Assembly: GCA_965216365.1 (NCBI GenBank) | Contig: CBDCFT010000020.1 | Span: forward strand, 186,001-250,000 | DNA: 64,000 nucleotides | Direction: 5' to 3' | Source of the DNA: CBDCFT01 sp965216365 | GTDB taxonomy: Bacteria > Pseudomonadota > Gammaproteobacteria > Arenicellales > CBDCFT01 | In this document: positions 1-9,555 of the stretch, piece after piece | How positions within the stretch are numbered: the first letter of the stretch is position 1 | Layout: each line of letters opens with the position of its first letter | Position numbers and translations under genes: made by a program | Notes under the pieces: model-generated | What the model was told of the DNA's origin: nothing | What the model saw: only the letters and a program-made list of their open reading frames with translations | Database searches by the model: none

Positions 1-3000
1 TGCCAACGAACTCGCACTGACACCAATACCTTCCCGGGCCTTGGGAGTCAGTGCTATCTCGACTTCTTCCGTATCTAGATCAATAACGCCAGCTCCGACA
101 ATAGCGACTTCTTTGGAACGCGTGGCAATCCATTTGTCACTTTGGGCAACTCCATCCGCGACACGAAAAGCAAACACGCCACACTCAAGATCAAGATAGT
201 CACGCCGCTCACCAAACGGATTCAGCATGCGCGCCAACTGCCAAAGAATATCGGCGCCAATCAAACGCAACACTGTCTGGCTGATTTTTCCACTGTTCAT
301 GGTTAATACAATATGCCCATCGGCATCAGCCATTAACTGGCCCAGCGATGCGCCCGCGCCCATGATCACAATATCCAGATCAATATTGCCGTCCTGAACG
401 ACATTATCATCACGAATATTTGAAATCTGCTCGGTGTCCACTTCGGACGCCAGCAGTTTAAACTCAACCGGCATCGCCGGCGAATTGGTATCGACGGTTA
501 AACTCATGTCGATACTGCCCGGATTCAGTTTAGCCGTCAGTGGCACCTGCAAGCGGCCGTTTTTTGTCGTAATACGGGTCTGTAAATTATCCAGATGGGT
601 CCAGCGCGAATACATCTGCCCGGCCTCAACATCGAGTTGCATCTGCACACCTCGAACAAAATCAAAATCGAACGGTTCGTCGCTGAACCAGGGTTCTTTC
701 CTTTTCGAATCGTCCGTTTTCCGTTGCGCCAGAAATGGACGCAAATCCAGCACGTTTGATGTCATTGAACCGCTAACAACCGGAACGGCGCCATCTTTGC
801 CTGGCATCACCACGGCGTTACCGCGAAAGTCGCTGCCATCCACTTTTAAGTTAAAACCATTGAACGCATAGCCCGCTTCATCAACGCGCAATTCCGATGT
901 CCCGGAAACCGGACCTACCGCCGGCCACTGTGACCGCGTTATCGGCTCAAGGTCAGCCAGTGTCGCGGTGTTAAAATCCAGCTTCAGGTCAAAAACCTTT
1001 GGCGTTTGCACGACGTACATATTGCCCTGCACTTTCGCCCGTGTGTCGCCACTAACCAGTACCGCGTCCATCCAGGTTACCGGTTTCGTTTCGGTATTCT
1101 GGCTGGCGTTATCCCCGCTGACGTTATTCTGACTTGCCTGACCTGGTGGTGTTTCACTCCGTACGCCCTGGGTATGGCGCAGCGTTCCGGCAAACTTTAA
1201 ATTCCGGTACTCGGGAAAATCGGTTTTGAATATTTTTGACACTTGATCAAGCGATCTGGCGTTCAGTTGCACGGTCGATTCAACACCGTCAAAAAGCAGC
1301 AAATCGTCCACCGTGCCTGCTATCGAGGCATCGAAATCCGTGCCTTTAATAGTCATATCGATATGCGCGCGTTTACTCTCATTACTCTCATAATAAATCC
1401 GGCCAAAGGATTGCAGAGCGTCCGTTTCCGGCAATTCGTATCCGGTAATCCCGGATAACTCAGCAAGAGATCGCGTTGACACGCTGACTTCCAAATCCAA
1501 TCCCTGCAACCCGCGCAAATCCTCAATCAGACCGGCTGCGCCTATGTCGAATTCCGGCATGGTGAGTCCCGCCGATATTCGCTCGACCTGGTAGGCATCA
1601 TCGTCTCTAACAAGCTGTACATCAAAGCGCAAATCACCGGATTCCGGTAATGGATAATGCAACGTCTCAGACAATAATGAAGGCTGCGTTGTTTTCCCTT
1701 CCAGCTCAAACGCCATACCTTGTAAACGGGCGGCGTTTTGAATCGAGCCACTGCTGCGTACTTCTGCAAGCTCGCTGTCGATAGCCGCCTGGATGTCGTC
1801 GAGCGACACCGCGCCATCGCCGCGTCGCAACCTGGCCGTACCAATGGCCGGCCCCACTGCCGGCAGCGGCGTACCCACTCGCTCGGAAAAAACGCTGATG
1901 TCGTTGACCTCGTAGGTCACGTCGAAATCTAGGTCTCGCAGTCGCGCGACCGTTCCCGCTCTACCGGTAAGCCTTGCGCTGACGTCAGCACTGTTCACAT
2001 CAACGACGACATTGTTTAAGCTATAGTCCTTCTTTTTACCCTGCACCACGAATGTAGTAGCGGCTTTCCCGTCCAGCCACCAGTTGCGATCAAATGCGAC
2101 AAGAAAATCAACCAGGGAATCCGTTTGCGCATCGACGTTAAGCGCCATGCGATTGGATTTGCCCAGTTCCTCAATCCACCCTTCAACAGTTCCGCCTTCG
2201 CCATCGCCGTTTACAATGCCGGCGATCGCACCCAGAGTAAAAGCACGCGGATCACCGGTGAGTTTGGCGGCGGCTTCGGCCCGGCCAAAATCAGGTATGG
2301 AAAAACGCGTGAACACGCCGATATTTTCAGTTGACTCGGTTGTGGCTGTAATATCGAGATCGACCCCCCTCGCCATGATGGCATCCTTGACCATACCCGT
2401 TACCTGCCAGTTGATCTGCGCCGTATTGGCAGTCAGTGCGATACTTGACCCCTGTTCAGGTAAAAACAAATGCGTCAGTTCCCCCACCGTGCCTTCAGCA
2501 TGGGTTGGAACGCCATCAAGCAAACCATCCGCAACCGCTTCGACAATTTGCGTACCTTCGCGTAACCAAGCATTGGCAGACTGCCCCTTGTATTCGTAAC
2601 GAAATCCGGTTACGGAATTGGTGTACACCACGCGCCCGCCCTGTATCTCCGCCTTGTCGATCAACAACACCGGAATGTTGGGCCGTTTACGCTCTTTGCG
2701 AAACCGCCAGTTGCGCAATTCGCCGTGACCACGCTCCAAAAAAAGTTCAGGCTCGATGAGTTTAATCCCGCGAATCTGGATATCGCCATTTAGTAACGGC
2801 TTTAACTCCAGCTCACCTTCGAGCCGTTGCGCGGTGAACATGTATGGATCGGACGCGAACCCGGCGTTTTCGAATTTAACGTCTTCGACGACCACGGTCG
2901 GCGATAGTGACGGTTTGAACGATACGTCACCGGCAATGGTCAGAGTGCGGCCGGTGCGTTTTTCGACGGTAGCCGCGACGAAGTCCTTGTACCGCGCCAT

Positions 3001-3090
3001 GTCAATCTGGCTCAACGCCAACAGGGCGACAACGACCAGCACTGCCAGAACAATGACAATCGAAGCAAGAATTTTAATAAAGCGCAACAT
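1..3090 (-). CDS. AsmA family protein, 3' end outside window
   Basis: The frame is open from an ATG at 3090 to the window edge, giving at least 1030 residues with the C-terminus missing. Residues 5-27 are a hydrophobic N-terminal anchor. They are followed by the family signature around residues 46-56 (TGRTLTIAGDV) and then a long beta-rich periplasmic part without further membrane segments. Near the edge the protein reads LTPKAREGIGVS, typical of the AsmA C-terminal half. Members are anchored in the inner membrane, span the periplasm, and are linked to outer-membrane assembly or lipid transport. It is divergent from ttcA. The family call is firm; the specific subgroup (AsmA, YhdP, TamB-like) cannot be set without the C-terminus. 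Confidence 0.85.
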   Translation of the reverse strand, partial: MLRFIKILASIVIVLAVLVVVALLALSQIDMARYKDFVAATVEKRTGRTLTIAGDVSFKPSLSPTVVVEDVKFENAGFASDPYMFTAQRLEGELELKPLLNGDIQIRGIKLIEPELFLERGHGELRNWRFRKERKRPNIPVLLIDKAEIQGGRVVYTNSVTGFRYEYKGQSANAWLREGTQIVEAVADGLLDGVPTHAEGTVGELTHLFLPEQGSSIALTANTAQINWQVTGMVKDAIMARGVDLDITATTESTENIGVFTRFSIPDFGRAEAAAKLTGDPRAFTLGAIAGIVNGDGEGGTVEGWIEELGKSNRMALNVDAQTDSLVDFLVAFDRNWWLDGKAATTFVVQGKKKDYSLNNVVVDVNSADVSARLTGRAGTVARLRDLDFDVTYEVNDISVFSERVGTPLPAVGPAIGTARLRRGDGAVSLDDIQAAIDSELAEVRSSGSIQNAARLQGMAFELEGKTTQPSLLSETLHYPLPESGDLRFDVQLVRDDDAYQVERISAGLTMPEFDIGAAGLIEDLRGLQGLDLEVSVSTRSLAELSGITGYELPETDALQSFGRIYYESNESKRAHIDMTIKGTDFDASIAGTVDDLLLFDGVESTVQLNARSLDQVSKIFKTDFPEYRNLKFAGTLRHTQGVRSETPPGQASQNNVSGDNASQNTETKPVTWMDAVLVSGDTRAKVQGNMYVVQTPKVFDLKLDFNTATLADLEPITRSQWPAVGPVSGTSELRVDEAGYAFNGFNLKVDGSDFRGNAVVMPGKDGAVPVVSGSMTSNVLDLRPFLAQRKTDDSKRKEPWFSDEPFDFDFVRGVQMQLDVEAGQMYSRWTHLDNLQTRITTKNGRLQVPLTAKLNPGSIDMSLTVDTNSPAMPVEFKLLASEVDTEQISNIRDDNVVQDGNIDLDIVIMGAGASLGQLMADADGHIVLTMNSGKISQTVLRLIGADILWQLARMLNPFGERRDYLDLECGVFAFRVADGVAQSDKWIATRSKEVAIVGAGVIDLDTEEVEIALTPKAREGIGVSASSLA

Positions 3091-3257
3091 ATAATCTGTT
3101 TCCCCAAGGCGGGCGCACTATACGCCATTCAATTAAACCCGGGGTGAATAAACCTCATTCCCGGTCAGATTTCAGGAATTTAGTGATGACAAAATCCAAT
3201 TGTTGGGATAAAAGACCTGCATTGGATAAAAACCGGTCACCCCGCGATTGTAACGCC

Positions 3258-4127
3258 ATGACATCATCAACGCTCGACGCGAAACAAAAATCCACGATTA
3301 GCGTGAAAAAGCTGCAAAAACGGTTGCGCCGGGAGACCGGTCGCGCGATTGAAGATTTCAACATGATCGAACACGGCGACTGCATCATGGTATGCCTGTC
3401 CGGTGGCAAGGATTCCTATACGCTGCTCGACATTCTGCTGCAATTACGCGAAAAAGCACCGGTCGATTTCGAGCTGATCGCGGTTAATCTTAACCAGAAA
3501 CAGCCTGGCTATCCCGGGCATGTACTACCCGAATACCTCGACGCCCTGGGTGTGACTTACCACATCATCGAGCGCGATACCTACAGCGTAGTCAAACGGG
3601 TCATACCCGAAAACAAGACTATGTGCGGTTTATGCTCGCGTCTGCGCCGTGGTACCTTGTACGGTTTCGCCGAGGAGCACGGCATAACCAAAATCGCGCT
3701 TGGCCATCATCGTGACGATATTATCGAGACGCTATTTCTGAACATGTTCAACGGTGGGTCGTTAAAAGCCATGCCGCCCAAATTGCGCAGCGATGACGGC
3801 AAGAATATCGTCATTCGACCACTCGCATATTGCCGTGAAGCCGATATTGAAAAGTATGCCGCTATTCGCGAGTTTCCGATCATCCCGTGCAATTTATGTG
3901 GCTCGCAGGATCACCTGCAACGCCAAGCCATCAAACAAATGCTGAGGGAATGGGAAAACCGGTTTCCAGGACGCATTGAGAGCATTTTCCGCGCCATCCA
4001 GAATGTGTCGCCATCGCATCTGGCAGATACCGGTTTGTTTGATTTCGCTGGTCTGGGCGCAAAAGAATCGACCGTCGTCCGCTGGTTACCCGAAGCGCAG
4101 GAACCGGTTTACGAAAAAGCGTCCTGA
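3258..4127 (+). CDS. ttcA: tRNA 2-thiocytidine biosynthesis protein TtcA
   Basis: TtcA thiolates cytidine 32 of several tRNAs in the cytoplasm, using ATP and an iron-sulfur cluster. The 289-residue product has the PP-loop SGGKDS at 48-53 and two cysteine pairs, CGLC at 123-126 and CNLC at 211-214, which supply the cluster ligands. It aligns in order with the E. coli protein from KLQKRLRR to the PSHL motif near the C-terminus. An upstream in-frame GTG at 3144 and ATG at 3186 would add 24-38 residues with no family similarity, so the ATG at 3258 is preferred. The gene converges on the dioxygenase-like gene with only 7 bases between stops. Confidence 0.95.
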   Translation: MTSSTLDAKQKSTISVKKLQKRLRRETGRAIEDFNMIEHGDCIMVCLSGGKDSYTLLDILLQLREKAPVDFELIAVNLNQKQPGYPGHVLPEYLDALGVTYHIIERDTYSVVKRVIPENKTMCGLCSRLRRGTLYGFAEEHGITKIALGHHRDDIIETLFLNMFNGGSLKAMPPKLRSDDGKNIVIRPLAYCREADIEKYAAIREFPIIPCNLCGSQDHLQRQAIKQMLREWENRFPGRIESIFRAIQNVSPSHLADTGLFDFAGLGAKESTVVRWLPEAQEPVYEKAS

Positions 4128-4134
4128 CGGACAA

Positions 4135-4791
4135 TTAACCGCTGGCGCGCCCCAGGACAATATTAAATTCGCCCGCCAGTTCGTTGTTCAGCTCTGGAGT
4201 TGGATTCAGTTCAACGATAACACTTTTGCGCAAAGCTTCATCGCGAATGGAGTTGAGCAACCCGTCACGTTGATTATCCGGTTCGCCTGCGACATACATC
4301 TGCGTTGGCATGGGAGTAAAACCCGGGCCACTAATTTCAAAGTGAATATGCGGTGTGCGGCCGGGATAGGAAACCGGTTTAATGGTGCGGAATCGATAAG
4401 CGCCATCGTCGCCGGTAACAAATTGGCCTGTGCTTTGAAAGCCCGGATCCAGTGGCGCGTCACGACGGTCTCGCGGATGATGGTAACGACCAAAAGCATT
4501 GCACTGCCAGATCCTGACGAGCGCACGCTTTAAAGGCCGGCCGGTTGCATCCAGCACACGACCAAAAATATGCGTCACCGTACCCTGCGCAAGTTGTGGT
4601 TGCCCTTTAACCTGCACCAAATCGCTATCGTCATCTAATAACAATTCCAACGGATAAAACGGCCCACGCGGCTGGCGTGGCGTTTTCAGCAGGACCTGCG
4701 CCAAACCGGGTTTTACAACAGCCAATAGTCCCAGCGCGGCCAGACGAGTCATCAAGGAGCGACGGGATACGTTTAAAGCGGTATATTTCAT
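4135..4791 (-). CDS. Tat-exported intradiol ring-cleavage dioxygenase-like protein
   Basis: This 218-residue protein belongs to the protocatechuate 3,4-dioxygenase/catechol 1,2-dioxygenase fold. All four expected iron(III) ligands are visible: Tyr103 (GRYHH), Tyr142 (SYPGR), His148 and His150 (HIHF). Residues 9-14 (SRRSLM) followed by a hydrophobic stretch to about 28 resemble a twin-arginine signal, so it is probably exported folded. The ATG at 4791 has a GAGAG ribosome site; the frame stays open upstream to 4878 but that part would destroy the signal peptide. There is no aromatic-degradation cluster around it, so the substrate is unknown. Secreted intradiol-like proteins of this kind are common orphans. 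Confidence 0.85.
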   Translation of the reverse strand: MKYTALNVSRRSLMTRLAALGLLAVVKPGLAQVLLKTPRQPRGPFYPLELLLDDDSDLVQVKGQPQLAQGTVTHIFGRVLDATGRPLKRALVRIWQCNAFGRYHHPRDRRDAPLDPGFQSTGQFVTGDDGAYRFRTIKPVSYPGRTPHIHFEISGPGFTPMPTQMYVAGEPDNQRDGLLNSIRDEALRKSVIVELNPTPELNNELAGEFNIVLGRASG

Positions 4792-4872
4792 TACACTGAT
4801 CTCTCTATTTTCATAGACTGCGGCTAACGCAGCGGGTTCAATAAACAAACTTATAGTCTGAATAGTATTGCT

Positions 4873-6183
4873 ATGCAAATTACCGAATTCAATCAGGATT
4901 TACTGCGTTTTCTGGATCATTCGCCCACTCCGTTCCATGCGGTGGACAATCTGACGGCAATCCTGGATAAAGCAGGGTATCAACGACTTGACGAGACCGA
5001 CGTTTGGAAAATCTCGGAACCCATCAAGGCGTACGTCATTCGCAACGGTTCATCGCTGATCGCGTTTTCGCTCAATGGTGAACCCATCGCCGACACGGGT
5101 TTTCGTATGGCCGGCGCGCACACCGACAGCCCGTGTCTGAAAGTTAAACCGCAACCAGAGATCAATAAGAGTGGCTACCTGCAACTCGGTGTAGAAGTGT
5201 ATGGCGGCGTGTTACTCAATCCGTGGTTTGATCGTGACTTATCTCTTGCCGGTCGTGTCACCTGCCGTGACGACACGGGAAAACTGCACAGCCGCAACAT
5301 CGATTTCGAATCCCCCATCGCAATTATCCCGAGTCTTGCCATTCACCTGGATCGCGACGTAAACAAGAACCGCAGCATCAACGCACAAAACGATTTACCG
5401 CCGATTTTGTGTCAGCTACATGACGACAACGATTTAAAGTTAGCCGGACTGGTCGAACAGCAAATCGGTCACCAATATCCCGATTTGGGTAAGGCCAAGC
5501 TGCTCGATTTTGAACTGAGTTTTTATGACAGCCAGCGTGCGGCGTTGATCGGCCTGAACCAGGAATTTATCGCCTCAGCCCGATTGGATAATCTACTGAG
5601 TTGTTTTACCGGCGCGATGAGCTTGATCAATGCCGATGAGAAGCAAAACTGCGTACTCGTTTGCAACGATCATGAAGAAGTGGGCAGTGTATCGGCCTGC
5701 GGTGCGGACGGACCGTTCCTGCATTCGGTGTTACGCCGTTTATGCGACCAAACGAACGCCAGCCAGGAACATTTCGAGCGAACCATTCAAAAATCCTTGC
5801 TGATCTCCGCGGACAATGCTCATGGCGTGCACCCCAATTTTTCCGACAAGCACGATCAAAACCACGGCCCGGTTCTAAATAAAGGACCCGTTATCAAAGT
5901 CAATGCGAATCAGCGCTATGCCACTAACAGCGAAACTGCGGCAGTATTCCGGTCAATATGCGGACAAGCAGACATACCTTATCAATCCTTCGTATCACGC
6001 AGCGATATGGCCTGCGGTTCCACCATAGGGCCGATTACCGCCAGCGCGGTTGGCGTGCCGACCATTGACGTTGGTGTACCGCAATTCGCCATGCACTCGA
6101 TCCGCGAACTGGCCGGTGCCAGCGATCCGTATTATCTGTTTTGCGCTTTAAGAACGTTTTACAACGCGTCGGCAATATTTTGA
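4873..6183 (+). CDS. apeB: M18 family aminopeptidase
   Basis: This is a cytoplasmic zinc aminopeptidase that removes N-terminal, often acidic, residues from peptides. The 436-residue length is normal for the bacterial ApeB group. Metal and catalytic motifs are present in order: AGAHTDSP at about 81-88 with His83, NDHEEVGS in the middle, SDNAHGVHPN, and the C-terminal SRSDMACGSTIGP and FAMHSIRE segments with the last zinc histidine. It starts at an ATG 81 bases from the divergent dioxygenase start, with only a weak ribosome site. It converges on the SleB-type gene with 3 bases between stops. Confidence 0.93.
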   Translation: MQITEFNQDLLRFLDHSPTPFHAVDNLTAILDKAGYQRLDETDVWKISEPIKAYVIRNGSSLIAFSLNGEPIADTGFRMAGAHTDSPCLKVKPQPEINKSGYLQLGVEVYGGVLLNPWFDRDLSLAGRVTCRDDTGKLHSRNIDFESPIAIIPSLAIHLDRDVNKNRSINAQNDLPPILCQLHDDNDLKLAGLVEQQIGHQYPDLGKAKLLDFELSFYDSQRAALIGLNQEFIASARLDNLLSCFTGAMSLINADEKQNCVLVCNDHEEVGSVSACGADGPFLHSVLRRLCDQTNASQEHFERTIQKSLLISADNAHGVHPNFSDKHDQNHGPVLNKGPVIKVNANQRYATNSETAAVFRSICGQADIPYQSFVSRSDMACGSTIGPITASAVGVPTIDVGVPQFAMHSIRELAGASDPYYLFCALRTFYNASAIF

Positions 6184-6186
6184 GTT

Positions 6187-6648
6187 TTACAGTTCGTAAA
6201 ATACATGCCGACCAACTTCGCTGACCGGTTCCACACCGACGCTCCAATAGGGCTGCACATGCCTGGCATGGAAATGCGTTGCGCTGCGCACCGGTTCATA
6301 CAACTCGCCATCTAACGCTGACTCGGCCAGCCGCATTGACTTATTCCATGCTTTGGATTCCAGTGGCTCGTGCACCAGGCGCACATGAGTCCAACTGAAT
6401 TGACGCGGTTGCCAGACCACGCCACAGACTGTCGCCGGATAATCTTTGCGTTCAACCCGGTTTAAGGTGACCGTCGCAACGGCAAGCTGCCCTTGCTCCT
6501 GTTCACCGCGCGCTTCGTGATAAATATTTTGCGCCAGACACCAGGCGTCCTCATTGTATTTCGAACTGGCATTGGTGCTGACTGGAACTGCCGACATCAG
6601 TGTGCCGGAAAACAGCAATAGCTGCACAATACGACATTTAGCCGTCAT
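6187..6648 (-). CDS. SleB-type cell wall hydrolase
   Basis: This 153-residue exported protein has a signal peptide in residues 1-27 (ends STNASS) and a Hydrolase_2/SleB-like domain over almost all of the rest. Residues 42-49 (IYHEARGE) contain the glutamate expected to act in peptidoglycan cleavage. The C-terminal THFHA and QPYW segments are also typical. Family members are lytic enzymes first described in spore germination, but in Gram-negatives they are periplasmic wall-remodelling enzymes. The start has an AGGGG ribosome site 8 bases upstream. It stands alone between apeB and prfC. Confidence 0.88.
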   Translation of the reverse strand: MTAKCRIVQLLLFSGTLMSAVPVSTNASSKYNEDAWCLAQNIYHEARGEQEQGQLAVATVTLNRVERKDYPATVCGVVWQPRQFSWTHVRLVHEPLESKAWNKSMRLAESALDGELYEPVRSATHFHARHVQPYWSVGVEPVSEVGRHVFYEL

Positions 6649-6882
6649 TACTTTTCCCCTGTTTTTTACCCCATCACTTCGGCCATAGCTTGGTGATGTC
6701 TCTGGTGGTGCTTGAAGTTATGCAATACCCGTTGCAGGCGTATTACCATAAGTTTTGCAGAATTATATCAGACTATCCACACAATCTGTCCAGTTGGCTC
6801 CGCCCGGTTATCGAGCAATTCAGGGCTTTCGTCGGATGACTCGCCTAATCGAGCGGGGTGGCGAAACGCATTGGCTGAAGAA

Positions 6883-8460
6883 TCAGTGTTCGCGGGTAGC
6901 GTAAAACTGCACCTCGGGCCAACGTTGCATGGTCAGTTGCAGATTCGCCATGTTGGGCGCGATATACGTCAATGAATCTGTGGCATCCAGCGCCAAATTG
7001 TCATGCGCGCGGCGGCGGAATTCATCCTCTTTGGCCGGGTTCTCAAACGCTATCCAGCGCGCCGTAGCTACCGGCACGGACTCGAATGAGCATTCCACAC
7101 TGTATTCATTGCGCAGACGATGGGCCACGACATCGAATTGCAGAATACCGATCGCACCCAGAATCAGATCGTTACTCCTGAGCGGTCGAAATACCTGGGC
7201 GGCGCCCTCTTCGCTCAACTGAATCAGGCCTTTTTGCAAAGCCTTGGCACGCAACGGATCGCGCAGTTGCACGCGCCGAAACAGCTCAGGAGCGAAATTC
7301 GGCACACCGGTAAATTTGAGTTCCTCGCCTTCGGTGAACGTATCGCCAATCTGAATCGTGCCGTGATTATGCAAACCGAGAATATCGCCGGCGTAAGCAA
7401 TTTCGGCAGCGTCGCGCTTGGCCGCCATAAAGGTAATGGCATTGTGAATTGTCATATCGCGCTTCGCCCGGACGTGGCGCAGCTTCATGCCTTTCTCGAA
7501 TTTACCTGAAGTGATGCGCATGAACGCTACCCGGTCATGATGCGCCGGGTCCATGTTCGCTTGAATTTTGAACACAAACCCACTGCATTTGGATTCGTGC
7601 GCATCGACTTCACGCGTCTCCGCGGCACGTGGCTGCGGTGGCGGCGCGATGTCCACGAAGGTGTCCATCATTTCATCCGTTCCCAGACGTTGTAACGCCG
7701 TGCCAAAAAATACCGGCGTCAGCTTCGCATCCTGGTATTCCTGCAAATCAAACGCATGACTCGCACCTTGCACAAGCTCAATCTCATCACGCAGGTTTTG
7801 TGCGTCAGCCTCAATAGCGCCTTCCAGATCCGGGTTTTCCAGGCCGTCGATAAGGCGATCTTCACCGCCTTTAGGGTCACGTGCACCGTACAAGCGCACG
7901 GTATCGTCAAACAGCCGATACACGCCGCGAAAACCCTTGCCCGAACCGACCGGCCAGGTCATCGGCGCGCATTTAATGTTCAGTACAGACTCAATTTCAT
8001 CCAGCAACTCAATCGGTTCACGAATCTCGCGGTCCAGTTTGTTAATAAACGTGATGATCGGCGTATCGCGCAGACGGCACACTTCCATGAGCTTGATGGT
8101 ACGCTCCTCCACGCCTTTCGCTGCGTCGATGACCATGAGTACCGAATCCACCGCTGTCAACGTGCGGTAAGTATCCTCGGAAAAGTCCGCGTGACCGGGG
8201 GTGTCCAGTAAATTGATAACACAATTTTTGTAGGGGAACTGCATTACCGAGGATGTCACCGAAATTCCGCGTTGCTTTTCCAACTCCATCCAGTCCGACG
8301 TTGCGTGGCGACTCGACTTGCGCGCTTTCACCGTACCCGCCATCTGGATCGCGCCGCCATAGTGCAACAGACACTCGGTCAACGTCGTCTTACCGGCATC
8401 CGGGTGAGAAATAATCGCAAATGTTCTGCGCTTGTCAATTTCGTCGCGCAATTGGCTCAT
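6883..8460 (-). CDS. prfC: Peptide chain release factor 3
   Basis: RF3 is the GTPase that recycles RF1/RF2 from terminating ribosomes. At 525 residues it is full length (E. coli 529). It carries the G1 loop HPDAGKTT near residue 20, the G2/G3 region with DTPGHADFSEDTYR near 88, and the G4 motif NKLD near 141, followed by the translation-factor beta-barrel and the RF3 C-terminal domain ending in VQFYATREH. It starts at an ATG at 8460. About 230 bases separate it from the SleB-type gene downstream, and it is divergent from the secreted protein at 8628. Confidence 0.97.
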   Translation of the reverse strand: MSQLRDEIDKRRTFAIISHPDAGKTTLTECLLHYGGAIQMAGTVKARKSSRHATSDWMELEKQRGISVTSSVMQFPYKNCVINLLDTPGHADFSEDTYRTLTAVDSVLMVIDAAKGVEERTIKLMEVCRLRDTPIITFINKLDREIREPIELLDEIESVLNIKCAPMTWPVGSGKGFRGVYRLFDDTVRLYGARDPKGGEDRLIDGLENPDLEGAIEADAQNLRDEIELVQGASHAFDLQEYQDAKLTPVFFGTALQRLGTDEMMDTFVDIAPPPQPRAAETREVDAHESKCSGFVFKIQANMDPAHHDRVAFMRITSGKFEKGMKLRHVRAKRDMTIHNAITFMAAKRDAAEIAYAGDILGLHNHGTIQIGDTFTEGEELKFTGVPNFAPELFRRVQLRDPLRAKALQKGLIQLSEEGAAQVFRPLRSNDLILGAIGILQFDVVAHRLRNEYSVECSFESVPVATARWIAFENPAKEDEFRRRAHDNLALDATDSLTYIAPNMANLQLTMQRWPEVQFYATREH

Positions 8461-8585
8461 GGATATTGGAAATCAGGGGAATACAGGTAATACATTACGG
8501 GGCGGCGGATTATACATAAACGTCTGCCGTGATGCGGCTCGTCTGCACGAAATTCGCCCGTCGACCAATATTCGCCGCCGGGCGT

Positions 8586-8591
8586 TATAAT
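8586..8591 (+). promoter_or_regulatory. Putative -10 box for the 8628 gene
   Basis: A perfect TATAAT hexamer lies 37 bases before the ATG at 8628. The best -35 match is TCGACC at 8561-8566, 19 bases upstream, which is weak and loosely spaced. Confidence 0.4.
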
Positions 8592-8627
8592 AGAATTTCC
8601 TACACAACCCAGAGTCAACAAAATACC

Positions 8628-9164
8628 ATGGTAAAACACGTTTGGCGGTTATCCGGGGGGATACTTGCGGGAATTTATTTAACAGGAGTCGCGATCAATC
8701 CGGCATATTCATCCGAAGCCACCATCGTCGGCGTTTATGAAAATTGTAAATTCATAACCAGCACGGTATTCGTGCAAAGCGAAGAACTATCTGAGCAGGA
8801 CGCACAACAGATTGCCGTCGAAGCTGAAATGTCGCGACTGCAATCGGATGATTTCGATCAATCCATTCCGCCTGTCGTCGATACGCTGAAACAGCACGGC
8901 ATCAAATCCATCACCCTGGACCGCCAGGGATTCGCCGGTTGTGCCGCCCCCGGCACCGGTAAGTTTGTCGAAGCAATTGCTACTTATTGTGGCGCCAAGT
9001 TGATAAACGCTGAAATTAAAATTGACCGCGAAACCTTTTCCAACCGTAAAAACCCGAGCACTTCATTCGATGATTTCGTACAAACGGCTATCCGCGACCT
9101 ACACCGCGCCGGAATCTGGGATCCGTTACGCATTGTTGTGAATAGTGAGGGGGAGTGTGAATAA
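8628..9164 (+). CDS. Secreted protein of unknown function
   Basis: I do not recognise this family. The 178-residue product has a signal peptide of about 26 residues (ends AYSS), then a compact globular part with five cysteines, including pairs that could form disulfides in the periplasm. Nothing suggests an enzyme motif or membrane segment in the mature part. The longer frame from 8529 adds no signal-like sequence, so the ATG at 8628, just after a TATAAT box, was chosen. It is monocistronic, followed by about 390 bases of repeat-bearing DNA. Confidence 0.7.
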   Translation: MVKHVWRLSGGILAGIYLTGVAINPAYSSEATIVGVYENCKFITSTVFVQSEELSEQDAQQIAVEAEMSRLQSDDFDQSIPPVVDTLKQHGIKSITLDRQGFAGCAAPGTGKFVEAIATYCGAKLINAEIKIDRETFSNRKNPSTSFDDFVQTAIRDLHRAGIWDPLRIVVNSEGECE

Positions 9165-9302
9165 CCCATTCGGTCATAGCGCATTCGTAGGAACAAGAAT
9201 GGCGTAGCCCCGGGTAAGTGCATTGGAATCACGGAACGATAAAGCCCCATCGTCCGGCGGAACTACGAGTTCTAGGCGGAACGCAAAAGGTTGAAGGAGA
9301 AG

Positions 9303-9325
9303 TGTAGGAGTGAGCTTGCTCACGA
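9303..9325 (+). repeat. REP-like palindromic unit
   Basis: GTAGGAGTGAGCTTGCTCACG followed by AA has a GTGAGC/GCTCAC stem. It closely resembles the GTAGGAGCGAGCTTGCTCGCGAA REP unit familiar from pseudomonads. A diverged relative is at 41242. Confidence 0.6.
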
Positions 9326-9448
9326 ATGGTTTTAACTGGATATTTCGCGGAGCCTGTCCTGAGTTCGTACGACGCAATGCATTGCGCCCTCCTCGGTAGT
9401 CGGTTCTCAACTCTCAGTGTTTTGAAAAATCCACACCTAAAAAATATT

Positions 9449-9476
9449 GACTGCTGAAAGCCGATTGCTGAACGCC
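9449..9476 (+). repeat. Two-copy 14-bp tandem repeat
   Basis: GACTGCTGAAAGCC is followed directly by GATTGCTGAACGCC, two mismatches in 14. A similar wording occurs on the minus strand near 47055-47035. Confidence 0.7.
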
Positions 9477-9526
9477 GTTTGGCGTCGCCCGGATACGCCT
9501 AGTGCAGTTTCTTACGCTTACCAACC

Positions 9527-9554
9527 ACTGACAGCTAAAAACTGACAACTAAAA
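9527..9554 (+). repeat. Two-copy 14-bp tandem repeat
   Basis: ACTGACAGCTAAAA is followed directly by ACTGACAACTAAAA, one mismatch in 14. It ends just before the stop of the FmdB-type gene. Confidence 0.75.
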
Positions 9555-9555
9555 C

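Larger units (their letters stand above)
9165..9555. other. Gene-free stretch with REP-like and tandem repeats
   Basis: No gene is supported here. It contains a REP-like hairpin unit at 9303-9325 and two different two-copy tandem repeats of exactly 14 bases (9449-9476 and 9527-9554). Frames crossing it are short and of unnatural composition. No terminator with a clear T-run was seen. Confidence 0.6.

Noticed and set aside
2084..2599. 171-residue plus-strand frame inside the AsmA-family gene
   Set aside because: It is the antisense shadow of a clearly coding minus-strand frame, is serine/proline-rich and has no ribosome site.
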